Below are positions 7,450 through 15,481 of a DNA stretch of 64,000 nucleotides, in pieces. Origin of the DNA: Pseudolysinimonas_A sp039912695 (GTDB lineage Bacteria > Actinomycetota > Actinomycetes > Actinomycetales > Microbacteriaceae); the NCBI RefSeq assembly GCF_039912695.1, contig NZ_JBDSPJ010000010.1:1-64000 (forward strand), given 5' to 3'. Position 1 is the stretch's first letter. Each line of letters opens with the position of its first letter. The notes under the pieces are model-generated. The model was not told the DNA's origin and did no database searches. It was given only the letters and a program-made list of their open reading frames with translations. The position numbers were made by a program, and so were the translations under genes.

Positions 7450-8289
7450 ATGAGGATCGCACTCACTGGCTCGAACGGAAAGCTCGGCACCGTCGTCGAA
7501 CGCGAACTGCGGGCGGCCGGGCACGACGTCATCGCCCTCGACCAGGTCGGCCCCCGGCGTGCGGGCTTCACGCGCATCGACCTCACCGACTCGGGTTCCG
7601 TCTTCGACGCGCTGACCAGCATCGACGGACGGCACCGCGGACTCGACGCGGTCGTGCACCTGGGCGCCATTCCCGCCCCCGGGGTCGAAACGGATGTCGC
7701 CACCTTCCGCAACAACATGCTCGCGGCGTTCAACGTCATCCACGGTGCACGCAAGGCCGGCATCCACCGCGTCGTCTTGGCCTCGAGCGAGACCGTGCTC
7801 GGCCTGCCGTTCGACATTGCGCCGCCCTACGTGCCGGTCGACGAGGAGTACGACACCCGCCCCGAGAGCGTCTACTCGCTCGGCAAGCACCTCGAAGAGG
7901 AACTCGCCCGCAAGGTGGTGCGCTGGGATGCCGACCTCTCGATCACCGCACTCCGCTTCTCGAACGTGATGACCCCCGACGACTACCCGAGCTTCGCGGC
8001 GTTTCAGGATGATCCGGCCAGCCGCAAGTGGAACCTCTGGGGCTACATCGACGCCCGCGACGCCGCGCAGGCGGTCGTGCTCGCACTGGATGCCGGCCGC
8101 CCCGGCTTCGACCGGTTCATCATCGCGGCGGCCGACACCGTCATGGAGCGGTCGAGTGCGTCGTTGCTGGAGGCGTTCCTTCCCTCCGTGGAAGTTCGGG
8201 GGGAGCTTGGGGAGCACGAGACGCTGTTGGGGATCGCTCACGCTCGCGAAGTGCTCGGGTACGAGCCGAAGCACTCATGGCGCGACTGA
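7450..8289 (+). CDS. NAD(P)-dependent epimerase/dehydratase, uronate dehydrogenase-like
   Basis: This 279-residue extended short-chain dehydrogenase has the N-terminal Rossmann motif TGSNGKLG (residues 6-13), Asp at the end of beta-2 (IALDQ), the AVVHLGAIP region and the catalytic YSLGK at about 139. The overall pattern (HLGAIPAPG, SSETVLG, SLGKHLEEEL) resembles uronate dehydrogenases and related sugar oxidoreductases, but I cannot assign the substrate. GAGGAG lies upstream of the ATG. It is divergent from the cupin gene, with 96 bp between them that could hold both promoters. Confidence 0.82.
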   Translation: MRIALTGSNGKLGTVVERELRAAGHDVIALDQVGPRRAGFTRIDLTDSGSVFDALTSIDGRHRGLDAVVHLGAIPAPGVETDVATFRNNMLAAFNVIHGARKAGIHRVVLASSETVLGLPFDIAPPYVPVDEEYDTRPESVYSLGKHLEEELARKVVRWDADLSITALRFSNVMTPDDYPSFAAFQDDPASRKWNLWGYIDARDAAQAVVLALDAGRPGFDRFIIAAADTVMERSSASLLEAFLPSVEVRGELGEHETLLGIAHAREVLGYEPKHSWRD

Positions 8290-8491
8290 GGCTTCCCGAC
8301 GGTTGCGGCTAGGGCGCCTCTCGCTGGAGTCGACACTGACGGGATGCTCGCAAGGCTCGAGCGACTGGTGCAGAGTCGCGCATCGGGGAATGCGCTGGCG
8401 GTTCGCATCGCCAGGGTGCACGAATTGCGGCACCAGTAAGCACACCGCAAGCTGATTTATGGCAGGGCGACCCGGCGGAGCCGGTGTCGAG

Positions 8492-10423
8492 TCAACGCGC
8501 ACTGGCCGAGGTGCCCTCGGGGGTGAAAGCGAGCGCCATCTCGAGACGGCCAAGAAGCCCGATGACCAGGTCGACACATTCAGGCGCAACAACGTTGCGG
8601 CCGGAGCTCTCATTTGCAATTCGCTGAGCTACTGCGGCCTTGTCAGGTGCCGAGATGCGCCTCCTCTTGCACCAGGCCTCGACGGCTTTGGTTCTCATCG
8701 TGTTTGGCAACTCGCCGACAGTGATCTCACTCTTCATCGTGTTCCACATCCGGAGTTCTTCGTTCACCGAGCGGGCATAGACCTCCTTATCGATGAGGTC
8801 CTCCGTTTCTAGCGCTTCATCGGTACCGGGCAACGCGAGCACCACGATGCGGTCCGGTGCCACCGTGCGAAGGAGCTTCTCCTTGATCTTCAAACCACCT
8901 TCGTCGCCATCGACTAGGTAGGCGACTCTCCCCGCTTCAAGCTCAAGGTCGGAAACGCTGGCGGCCGCGACGCTCGAAAGGCCAGGAGCTACTTGGAAGC
9001 TGAGTCGCGCTACTTTCGCGGCTTGCCGAAGCAGCGTCGGGAGGATGATTGCCTCGGTTGCGCCTTCGCCGATCACTGCACGCCTAGTGGGGGTAAAAGT
9101 GACGGCTGCAGCCCCCATGCTTACCAAGAGCGGCGAAAAGCCGGAACCGCCTTCCCAGAACCCATTCTTCACTTGGGAGGTCGATCCATCGATCTGTTTA
9201 ACAACCCGGACCCCGTTTCCGAGATCATTCGGGAGGCACCCAAATGAGTGAGTCGTGTAGATGACCTTCGACGCCAGATTCTGCTTTGAAAGCACCTCGA
9301 CGAGGTCAGCCTGTGCGTCGTAGTGAAGATGCGTTTCAATCTCGTCGGCGAGCAAGATAGGTCTATTGCCTGCTCCTTGCGTGAAGGCCAGCAATGTCGC
9401 AAACCACCGCATGCCTTCGCTTCGGTCCTCGATGCTCGAAAGACCTTCGTCACCAGGGGTTATTACTTGAACGTGAAGAAGCGAGCCCTGGAACTCGAGC
9501 TGGAGCGCAATCGCCTCCTGATTCCACGCGCTGAAGGCAGCACGAAGAGCGTCATTTGCCCTGTTTCTGCGGGTAGATGCGTCCGCAACTTCCCCGATCG
9601 CGATTTCGTCGCGAAGGGCCACAAGATCAAGGTCGCAGAGCTCTGCGAGATGTCGGAGCGCTGGCGACGGTTTGTCGGCTTCCTCATTGAGGTCGTACTC
9701 CGTTTTGAGGTCTCGATCCGCGACATCGAAGAGGCGTAGGGCGGGCACTAGAGGCTCGAGCGCCGCGCGGATTCTTTCTCGTGGATGGGTGCCCCGCTCA
9801 AGTGTCTCGAGCGCCCGCAAGCTGCCTGCGAGATCCCTGGCCATCTTTTCGGTTGTAACGTCGATCTCCGCCGCAGGAATGGCGTCAAGAGCCAAGTCCA
9901 AGTCCGATGCGAGCTTTCCGAGCTGCGACACCTGGGTGTCATCCAACTCGCCATCGAAACTCAGAAGGTCGACGATCGCTCCCATTGCACCTTCGACCAC
10001 GAAGGCCTTGAGGGCCGCCTCGATTCGGGGTGAACTCAACAGAGCGCGCGTATGCGCTTGGGCTCGATGAGTTCGATCCCTGAACACCTCCGGATGAAGC
10101 GTCCAAACCCGTTTGCCGTCGGCCCCCTTTTCGATTGATACCCGCTCGACGTCTACCGCTTCGGGTATTGACTTGAGCGCGTCCTTATCAGGTGCCTCGA
10201 GCTGCAGTTGCCACTTGAGATTCGGCGTCGCACCTGGCGAACGTCGCGGTAGCTCATTGCGTGCAAAGGGGAGGTCCGAGTTGAGATGAGTCAGTGCCTT
10301 CAGAATCGAACTCTTACCGGCTTCGTTCGGCCCCACAAAAGCGATCAGGTCGCTGTGCAGCTTTACCGACGTCGGCGCAACGAAACGTCGATAGCCCTGC
10401 AGCGTAAATGTAATCAACTGCAT
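8492..10423 (-). CDS. OLD-family ATPase with TOPRIM nuclease domain
   Basis: From the ATG at 10423 (preceded by GAGGGAG) this is 643 residues. An N-terminal SMC/ABC-like ATPase carries Walker A GPNEAGKSS (31-39), a signature-like SEGMRW (335-340), Walker B ILLADE with Asp360-Glu361 and a switch THS (391-393). A C-terminal TOPRIM domain has GEGATE with Glu453 and DGDE with Asp505/Asp507. This is the architecture of OLD nucleases, many of which act in phage defence alone (class 1) or with a partner helicase (class 2). No helicase gene is adjacent, so class 1 is the better fit. It stands between the pca operon halves, divergent from pcaI. Confidence 0.88.
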   Translation of the reverse strand: MQLITFTLQGYRRFVAPTSVKLHSDLIAFVGPNEAGKSSILKALTHLNSDLPFARNELPRRSPGATPNLKWQLQLEAPDKDALKSIPEAVDVERVSIEKGADGKRVWTLHPEVFRDRTHRAQAHTRALLSSPRIEAALKAFVVEGAMGAIVDLLSFDGELDDTQVSQLGKLASDLDLALDAIPAAEIDVTTEKMARDLAGSLRALETLERGTHPRERIRAALEPLVPALRLFDVADRDLKTEYDLNEEADKPSPALRHLAELCDLDLVALRDEIAIGEVADASTRRNRANDALRAAFSAWNQEAIALQLEFQGSLLHVQVITPGDEGLSSIEDRSEGMRWFATLLAFTQGAGNRPILLADEIETHLHYDAQADLVEVLSKQNLASKVIYTTHSFGCLPNDLGNGVRVVKQIDGSTSQVKNGFWEGGSGFSPLLVSMGAAAVTFTPTRRAVIGEGATEAIILPTLLRQAAKVARLSFQVAPGLSSVAAASVSDLELEAGRVAYLVDGDEGGLKIKEKLLRTVAPDRIVVLALPGTDEALETEDLIDKEVYARSVNEELRMWNTMKSEITVGELPNTMRTKAVEAWCKRRRISAPDKAAVAQRIANESSGRNVVAPECVDLVIGLLGRLEMALAFTPEGTSASAR

Positions 10424-10524
10424 ATTGGGCTCCCTCGGCGACGAGCGATTGCTCATCGGTGAGCCTAGCGATGGCTACCGACGAAACGAGAAGTAGACGG
10501 CATCCTTCGCCTACCGCTGCCGAC

Positions 10525-10540
10525 GTCCGATAATCTGTTC
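10525..10540. promoter_or_regulatory. candidate PcaR box upstream of pcaI
   Basis: The sequence GTCCGATAATCTG is close to the PcaR site I recall from Pseudomonas putida pcaI (GTTCGATAATCGCAC). It lies about 50-65 bp before pcaI, overlapping where a promoter should be. The comparison is from memory and binding is inferred. Confidence 0.4.
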
Positions 10541-10570
10541 TTAACGAGAACGTTCGTACGCATCCCGAAC
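10537..10570. promoter_or_regulatory. two adjacent inverted repeats before pcaI
   Basis: GTTCT-TAACG-AGAAC (10537-10551) is followed directly by GTTCG-N9-CGAAC (10552-10570). They share the half-site GTTC/GAAC and precede pcaI by 20 bp. They may be further regulator sites for the pcaIJF-R operon. Confidence 0.4.
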
Positions 10571-10589
10571 GAGCGAGTGAGGACACGAC

Positions 10590-11270
10590 ATGCGGACAAA
10601 GATCGTCCCGAATATCGCGGCCGCGCTCGAAGGCATCCAAGACGGCGCGACGGTACTCGTGGGCGGCTTCGGCCTCGCCGGCCAGCCGATCGCACTGATC
10701 GACGGACTCCTCGAGCAGGGCGCGAAAGACCTGACCATCGTGGCGAACAACGCGGGCAACGGCGACACCGGCCTCGCATCGCTACTCAAAGCCGGCCGCG
10801 TCTGCAAGGTCATCTGCTCATTCCCCAGGCAGATCGACTCCTACGTGTTTGACGAGCTATACCGCGCGGGCAAGATCGAGCTCGAAGTCGTGCCTCAAGG
10901 AAACCTGGCTGAGCGCATCAGAGCAGCGGGCGCCGGGATCGGTGGCTTCTTCTCCCCCACCGGCGTCGGCACGCTGCTCGCCGAAGGCAAAGAGGAACGC
11001 GTCATCGACGGCAGAACGTACGTGCTCGAGTCCCCGATCCGGGGCGACTACGCCCTCATCGGCGCGTTCAAGGGCGACCGCCTCGGCAACCTCGTGTACC
11101 GCGAGACGAGCCGCAACTTCAACCCGGTGATGGCGACCGCCGCGACCGTGACGATCGCGCAGGTCGACCAGATCGTCGAGGTCGGCGACCTCGACCCCGA
11201 GAGCATCGTCACCCCGGCGCTGTACACCGACCGCATTGTGGAAGTGGGGATGCGCGAATGGCTCCGTTGA
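10590..11270 (+). CDS. pcaI: 3-oxoadipate CoA-transferase, subunit A
   Basis: This 226-residue protein is the alpha subunit of the family I CoA-transferase that moves CoA from succinyl-CoA to 3-oxoadipate. The glycine-rich segment VLVGGFGLAGQPIALIDG and the GGFFSPTGVGT motif are typical. It overlaps pcaJ by 13 bp, consistent with an A/B heterotetramer. This starts the second pca operon, separated from pcaC by about 4.8 kb. Related ScoA or atoD products look similar, but co-location with pcaF and pcaR makes PcaI the right call. Confidence 0.92.
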   Translation: MRTKIVPNIAAALEGIQDGATVLVGGFGLAGQPIALIDGLLEQGAKDLTIVANNAGNGDTGLASLLKAGRVCKVICSFPRQIDSYVFDELYRAGKIELEVVPQGNLAERIRAAGAGIGGFFSPTGVGTLLAEGKEERVIDGRTYVLESPIRGDYALIGAFKGDRLGNLVYRETSRNFNPVMATAATVTIAQVDQIVEVGDLDPESIVTPALYTDRIVEVGMREWLR

Positions 11271-11893
11271 GCAGGGATGATCTCGCGAAACGGGTGGCCG
11301 ACGACATCCCGTATGGCGCCTATGTGAACCTCGGAATCGGCGCGCCGACCCTCGTCGCCGACCATCTCGACCCCGAGCGCGATGTGACGCTGCACACCGA
11401 GAACGGGCTGCTCGGAATGGGCCGCGCCGCCGTCGGCGACGAGATCGACCCCGACCTGATCAACGCCGGCAAGATTCCGGTGATCGCCGAGCCGGGGGCC
11501 GCGTACTTCCACCATGCCGACTCGTTCGCGATGATGCGCGGCGGGCACCTCGACGTGTGCGTGCTCGGAGCCTTTCAAGTGAGCACACAGGGTGACCTCG
11601 CCAACTGGCACACCGGTGAGCCCGACGCGATCCCGGCGGTGGGTGGCGCGATGGATCTCGCGATCGGCGCCAAACAGGTCTGGGTGATGACCGACCTGCT
11701 CACCAAGGATGGGTCGAGCAAACTCGTCGAGGCCTGCACCTACCCGCTCACCGGCATCGGATGCGTCAGCCGCGTCTACACCGACCACGCGGTGATCGCG
11801 GTCGGCCGCGACGGCGCCCACGTGATCGAACTCTTCGGCACCACCCTCGTTGAACTCAACGAGTTGACCGGCCTCAGCTTGGAGATGGCATGA
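11258..11893 (+). CDS. pcaJ: 3-oxoadipate CoA-transferase, subunit B
   Basis: This 211-residue beta subunit contains the catalytic glutamate in the motif TLHTENGLLGMG (Glu48), which forms the enzyme-CoA thioester. The ATG at 11258 lies inside the pcaI 3' end, and the gene ends in an ATGA overlap with pcaF. It acts with PcaI to make 3-oxoadipyl-CoA, the substrate for PcaF. Confidence 0.92.
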   Translation: MAPLSRDDLAKRVADDIPYGAYVNLGIGAPTLVADHLDPERDVTLHTENGLLGMGRAAVGDEIDPDLINAGKIPVIAEPGAAYFHHADSFAMMRGGHLDVCVLGAFQVSTQGDLANWHTGEPDAIPAVGGAMDLAIGAKQVWVMTDLLTKDGSSKLVEACTYPLTGIGCVSRVYTDHAVIAVGRDGAHVIELFGTTLVELNELTGLSLEMA

Positions 11894-13059
11894 CCGCCGC
11901 GTTCGTCTACGACGCCGTGCGCACCCCGTTCGGGCGCTACGGCAAAGCCCTCGCCGGCATCCGACCGGATGACCTCGCGGCATCCACTCTGAAAGCGCTG
12001 CTCGAGCGGCATCCCGACTTCGACCCCGCGCGGATCGATGACGTCATCCTCGGGGATGCCAACCAGGCCGGCGAAGACAACCGCGACGTCGCGCGCATGG
12101 CCGTGCTGCTCGCCGGACTGCCGGTCACCGTCCCGGGAAGCACGACGAACCGACTGTGCGGGTCAGGGGTCGACGCTGCGATCCAGGCATCGCGGGCCAT
12201 CGAGGTTGGGGATGCCGCGGTCGTCATCGCGGGCGGGGTGGAGTCGATGAGCCGCGCGCCCTACGTGCTGCAGAAGCCCGAGAAGCCCTACCCGGCCGGC
12301 AACGAGACCCTCGTCTCGACGACCTTGGGGTGGCGACTGGTGAACCCGAAGATGCCGTCGGAGTGGACCATCTCCCTCGGCGGCAGCGCCGAACTACTCG
12401 CCGAGAAGTACGGCATCTCCCGTGAGGAGCAGGATGCCTTCGCCCTGCGCTCGCACCAACGTGCCGCCGCCGCGTGGGATTCCGGGGTCTTCGCGAACGA
12501 GATCGTCGCAGCACCGGGCAGCGACCTGGCGCGCGACGAAGCCATCCGGGCCGACACCACCCTCGACGCCCTCGCCGGGCTCAAGCCGGCCTTCTCCGAG
12601 ACCGGAAGCGTCACGGCGGGCAACTCGTCACCGCTCAACGACGGATCCTCGATGGTGCTCCTGGGTGCCGAAGGAGCGCTCGACACCGAACCGCTCGCCC
12701 GCATCACCGGGCGCGGGGTGGCCGCCAACGAACCACAGTACTTCGGGGTCGCCCCGGTCGAGGCGGCGAACCGTGCGCTAGCCCGAGCGGGCAAGACCTG
12801 GGCGGATGTCGACTTCGTCGAGCTCAACGAAGCCTTCGCGTCACAGACCCTCGCTTGCTTGAAGCTGTGGCCCGAGCTGGATCCCGAAAAGCTCAACGTC
12901 ACCGGCGGCGCGATCGCGATCGGGCATCCACTCGGGGCTTCGGGCGGGCGCCTCATCGCCCGCGCCGCGCACGAGTTGAAGCACCGCGGCAGCGGCGTAG
13001 CCGTGGTCACGATCTGCATCGGCGTCGGCCAGGGTCTCGCCATCGTCTTGGAGCGCTAG
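11890..13059 (+). CDS. pcaF: 3-oxoadipyl-CoA thiolase
   Basis: This 389-residue thiolase cleaves 3-oxoadipyl-CoA with CoA to succinyl-CoA and acetyl-CoA, ending the beta-ketoadipate pathway. The acyl-accepting Cys90 is in STTNRLCGSG; the catalytic His is in GGAIAIGHPLGASGGR and the second Cys in VTICIGVGQG. It is full length. General acetyl-CoA acetyltransferases share these motifs, so the specific name relies on its place between pcaJ and the PcaR-type regulator, whose GTG shares one base with its TAG. Confidence 0.92.
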   Translation: MTAAFVYDAVRTPFGRYGKALAGIRPDDLAASTLKALLERHPDFDPARIDDVILGDANQAGEDNRDVARMAVLLAGLPVTVPGSTTNRLCGSGVDAAIQASRAIEVGDAAVVIAGGVESMSRAPYVLQKPEKPYPAGNETLVSTTLGWRLVNPKMPSEWTISLGGSAELLAEKYGISREEQDAFALRSHQRAAAAWDSGVFANEIVAAPGSDLARDEAIRADTTLDALAGLKPAFSETGSVTAGNSSPLNDGSSMVLLGAEGALDTEPLARITGRGVAANEPQYFGVAPVEAANRALARAGKTWADVDFVELNEAFASQTLACLKLWPELDPEKLNVTGGAIAIGHPLGASGGRLIARAAHELKHRGSGVAVVTICIGVGQGLAIVLER

Positions 13060-13829
13060 TGCCCGAACCCGACGGCAGCACCTACGTGCAGTCGCTCGCG
13101 CGCGGGCTCGCGGTCATCCGCGCGTTCGGGGCCGAGACACCGCGGCAGTCGCTCTCCGACGTCGCCCGCACGACCGGGATGACTCGTGCCACCGCCCGCC
13201 GATTCCTGCTCACTCTCGAAACCGAAGGGTACGTGCGGTCGCACGACGGCAAGTTCGAACTCACCCCACGCGTGCTCGAACTCGGGTTCTCGTACCTCTC
13301 CTCCCTGAGCCTCACCGAGGTCGCGCAACCTCACCTCGAGGCGCTATCCCGAGCGGTCGGCGAGTCGACATCCACCGCCGTTCTCGACGGTCGGGATGTC
13401 GTTTACGTCGCCCGCGTTCCCACCCGCCGCATCATGTCGGTGGCGATCACGATCGGCACCCGGTTTCCCGCCTCGGTGACCTCGATGGGTCGCATTTTGC
13501 TCGCATCCTTAGACGAACAGGCACTCGACACCTACTTCGAGGGTTTCACCGCGACGGCTTTCACGCCTCGCACGATCGTCACCGAGTCGGCGTTGCGGCA
13601 AGAGCTCGACCGCGTGCGCGGCCAGGGCTGGGCGCTCATCGATGGCGAACTGGAGCACGGCATTCGGTCCCTCGCGGCACCCGTGCGGCGGGGAACCGAA
13701 GTCGTCGCAGCGATCAACGTGTCGATGACAGCCGACGGGTCGCCTGCCGCGCAGCAGGCGGAGGCGCTGCGTCCCGCGTTGCTGGATGCGGCATCCGCAA
13801 TCTCGGTCGATCTGGGTCGAATGGCCTAA
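13059..13829 (+). CDS. pcaR: IclR-family regulator, PcaR/PcaU type
   Basis: From GTG 13059, which overlaps the pcaF stop by one base, this is 256 residues. It opens with the YVQSLARGLAVIRAFG block typical of PcaR, PcaU and PobR, followed by a winged helix (DVARTTGMTRATARRFLLTL) and an effector domain with STSTAVLDGRDVVYVARV and FPASVTSMGRILLAS. PcaR-type regulators respond to beta-ketoadipate or protocatechuate and usually activate pca genes. Being the last gene of the pcaIJF operon allows autoregulation through sites before pcaI. The first IclR protein at 1.2 kb lacks this specific N-terminal block. Confidence 0.88.
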   Translation: MPEPDGSTYVQSLARGLAVIRAFGAETPRQSLSDVARTTGMTRATARRFLLTLETEGYVRSHDGKFELTPRVLELGFSYLSSLSLTEVAQPHLEALSRAVGESTSTAVLDGRDVVYVARVPTRRIMSVAITIGTRFPASVTSMGRILLASLDEQALDTYFEGFTATAFTPRTIVTESALRQELDRVRGQGWALIDGELEHGIRSLAAPVRRGTEVVAAINVSMTADGSPAAQQAEALRPALLDAASAISVDLGRMA

Positions 13830-14248
13830 GAGGCTCTGCCTCGAGTGGCCGCGATCAGCGGGCGATGTTCCGCGAGAAGTTGTGACACCCTCCCAGGAGT
13901 AACCCGAAGGAGCCCCGCGATATCGCGGACTGAATAGCCGGCTGCTGCCATTCGCGCAGCCATCCCATGGGACGCCTCCTGAACCGCGGAAATCGCCGAC
14001 TCGGCCTGCTCACGTTCCTCACCGACCTTAACGGCCTCCGTGAGAAGGGCGTCCATTCCGTCAACGAAATGAAGTCGGATCGGCGCGGGCTCAGCGCCCG
14101 CTGGTTCGTCGTTCACGAGCGCGATGACCTCTTGGATGTTGGCGTGCAAGGCGGTCATGTTGCCGGCGTACGTGTGGGCGCCCTCAAGGCCCCGGATCGT
14201 CGCGAGCCAGTGCGAGCCTTCACGGCTCACCTCGACGTCGTATGTCAT
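13826..14248 (-). CDS. solo HicB-like protein with C-terminal helix-turn-helix
   Basis: The 140-residue product starts with a HicB-like partial RNase H fold (TYDVEVSREGSHWLATIRGL, then an ALHANIQEVIALV helix) and ends with a helix-turn-helix (MAAAGYSVRDIAGLLRVTPGRVSQLL), separated by a charged helix. This resembles HicB antitoxins, but no hicA-sized toxin gene is next to it. The ATG at 14248 is preferred; a GTG 9 bases upstream is possible. Its stop overlaps that of pcaR on the other strand by 4 bp. It may be an orphan antitoxin or an ordinary regulator. Confidence 0.72.
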   Translation of the reverse strand: MTYDVEVSREGSHWLATIRGLEGAHTYAGNMTALHANIQEVIALVNDEPAGAEPAPIRLHFVDGMDALLTEAVKVGEEREQAESAISAVQEASHGMAARMAAAGYSVRDIAGLLRVTPGRVSQLLAEHRPLIAATRGRAS

Positions 14249-14442
14249 CGCAACCACCCCCGCCCGACGAACGGATCCGTCTCACCACATCTTGCGCTCG
14301 CACCCACCGTAGTAAAGCGACTAGACACTTTCAATGCCCAACCGCTAGACACCGATGTGGATGACAGTCAAGGATCTCCGCGGTGCAGGGGAAGAACGTA
14401 GTCTGCGAGCTGTCGAAACATCCGAATCGAACGGGAGCCGCT

Positions 14443-14757
14443 ATGTCCACCGATCAGTATCACGAGCCGCCGCAGGAACTTTCCGAAGAGGTACGCACCT
14501 TTGCTCGGATGTGCGCGAGCCTGTCGGAGGAGGCCGACGCGATCGGCTGGTACGAGCAGCGAATTGCCGTCGAGAAAGACAAAGTCGCGCGCGCGATCAT
14601 GATCGACTCACTCGGTGAGGAGTACAAGCACTTCAGCATGGAGCTGGAGTTTCTGTTGCGCGCGAAGCCGAAGTGGCGCGCGATCGCCCAGGGGATTCTG
14701 TTCCAGGACGGCGACATCGTGAAGCACGGCGAAGAAGCCGAGGAAGCCGCCGGCTGA
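14443..14757 (+). CDS. encapsulated-ferritin-like protein (EncFtn family)
   Basis: The 104-residue protein matches encapsulin-associated ferritins: YHEPPQELSEE at the N-terminus, the helix with GWYEQR (35-40), then SLGEEYKHFSMELEFLLR and a short FQDGDI tail. The iron ligands known from Rhodospirillum rubrum EncFtn (Glu32, Glu62, His65) align with Glu30, Glu60 and His63 at identical spacing. Such proteins form ferroxidase rings and are normally loaded into an encapsulin shell. No shell gene is near, and the acidic C-terminus (GEEAEEAAG) shows no obvious cargo-loading peptide. The start at 14443 has ACGGGAG five bases upstream; a longer frame from 14383 lacks this. Confidence 0.82.
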   Translation: MSTDQYHEPPQELSEEVRTFARMCASLSEEADAIGWYEQRIAVEKDKVARAIMIDSLGEEYKHFSMELEFLLRAKPKWRAIAQGILFQDGDIVKHGEEAEEAAG

Positions 14758-14833
14758 CCTGAGCCTCTGCGGTCGGGCGACACTCGGGTGACCGTCAGGC
14801 TCGCTCGCCAGACTCGACCGACGGAGGAATCTC

Positions 14834-15376
14834 ATGGGCAAAGTTCTGATTCACTCAACGGTCACCCTCGACGGCTTCATGGCCGACGGCGACGGCGGGG
14901 TCGACTGGATGTTCGGCTTCACCGAAGCCGCAGAGGACCGCGAGGTGTTGAACGACGTCATGGCCGAGATTGGTGCCGTTCTGGGCGGCGCCAACAAGAC
15001 CCAGACGATCGATGAGGGCGAAGAGCCCTACGGCGGAACCCTCAAGGTTCCGGTGTTCCTCATGACGCACACACCCCACGCGCCGATCGAGAAGGACGGC
15101 ACGACCTACCGCTTCGTCATCGACGACATCGCGCTCGCAGTCAGAGAGGCTCAGGATGCTGCCGGCGACAAGAGCGTTACCCTCCTCGGCGGAAGCATCG
15201 CGCGACAGTGTCTCGAGCGAGGCCTGGTGGACGAGATCCAGCTACACGTGGTGCCGGTCCTGCTCGGCAAAGGGATCTCGCTTTTCAGCGGCCTCGAAAA
15301 CCCGATCAAGCTGGAAAGGCTGAACACGGCCGCCTACGCCAGCGTGACCCACCTGCGATTCCGCGTCGTCAGGTGA
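14834..15376 (+). CDS. dihydrofolate reductase-fold family protein (RibD C-terminal type)
   Basis: This 180-residue protein has the RibD_C/DHFR fold: an N-terminal STVTLDGFMADGDGGVDWM segment, a central LLGGSIARQCLERGLVDEIQLHVVPVLLGKG block and a C-terminal strand pair. The GGS and VPVLLGKG motifs form the NADPH site in this family. Members range from riboflavin enzymes to stress-linked reductases, so no substrate is assigned. GGAGG precedes the ATG. It is separate from the ferritin-like gene by 76 bp in the same direction. Confidence 0.85.
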   Translation: MGKVLIHSTVTLDGFMADGDGGVDWMFGFTEAAEDREVLNDVMAEIGAVLGGANKTQTIDEGEEPYGGTLKVPVFLMTHTPHAPIEKDGTTYRFVIDDIALAVREAQDAAGDKSVTLLGGSIARQCLERGLVDEIQLHVVPVLLGKGISLFSGLENPIKLERLNTAAYASVTHLRFRVVR

Positions 15377-15388
15377 CGAACGACGGCT

Positions 15389-15481
15389 TCAGCCGAAGTT
15401 GAAGAACACGGTCAACACGAGGCCGACCGCGAGCAGAATCGCGACCACCACCGCGGCGGCCATGACGAGTTGAGCTGCCAT
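15389..15481 (-). CDS. 30-residue membrane peptide coupled to mmpL
   Basis: A 30-codon frame starts with MAAQLVMAAAVVVAILLAVG and ends in LVLTVFFNFG, so almost the whole peptide is one transmembrane helix. Its ATG shares one base with the TGA of the MMPL transporter gene (TGATG), the usual sign of translational coupling. Small single-helix peptides are known partners of RND-type pumps, for example AcrZ with AcrB. No homology to AcrZ is claimed. The hydrophobic codon run and exact junction make it likely real. Confidence 0.65.
   Translation of the reverse strand: MAAQLVMAAAVVVAILLAVGLVLTVFFNFG

Noticed and set aside
7003..8274. 423-residue minus-strand frame
   Set aside because: Only its last 116 residues (the cupin) look like a protein; the rest is antisense to the epimerase gene.
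8344..8442. 32-codon plus-strand frame in the gap 8290-8491
   Set aside because: It has no ribosome-binding site, no neighbour coupling and no recognisable pattern; nothing else was found in this 200-bp gap.
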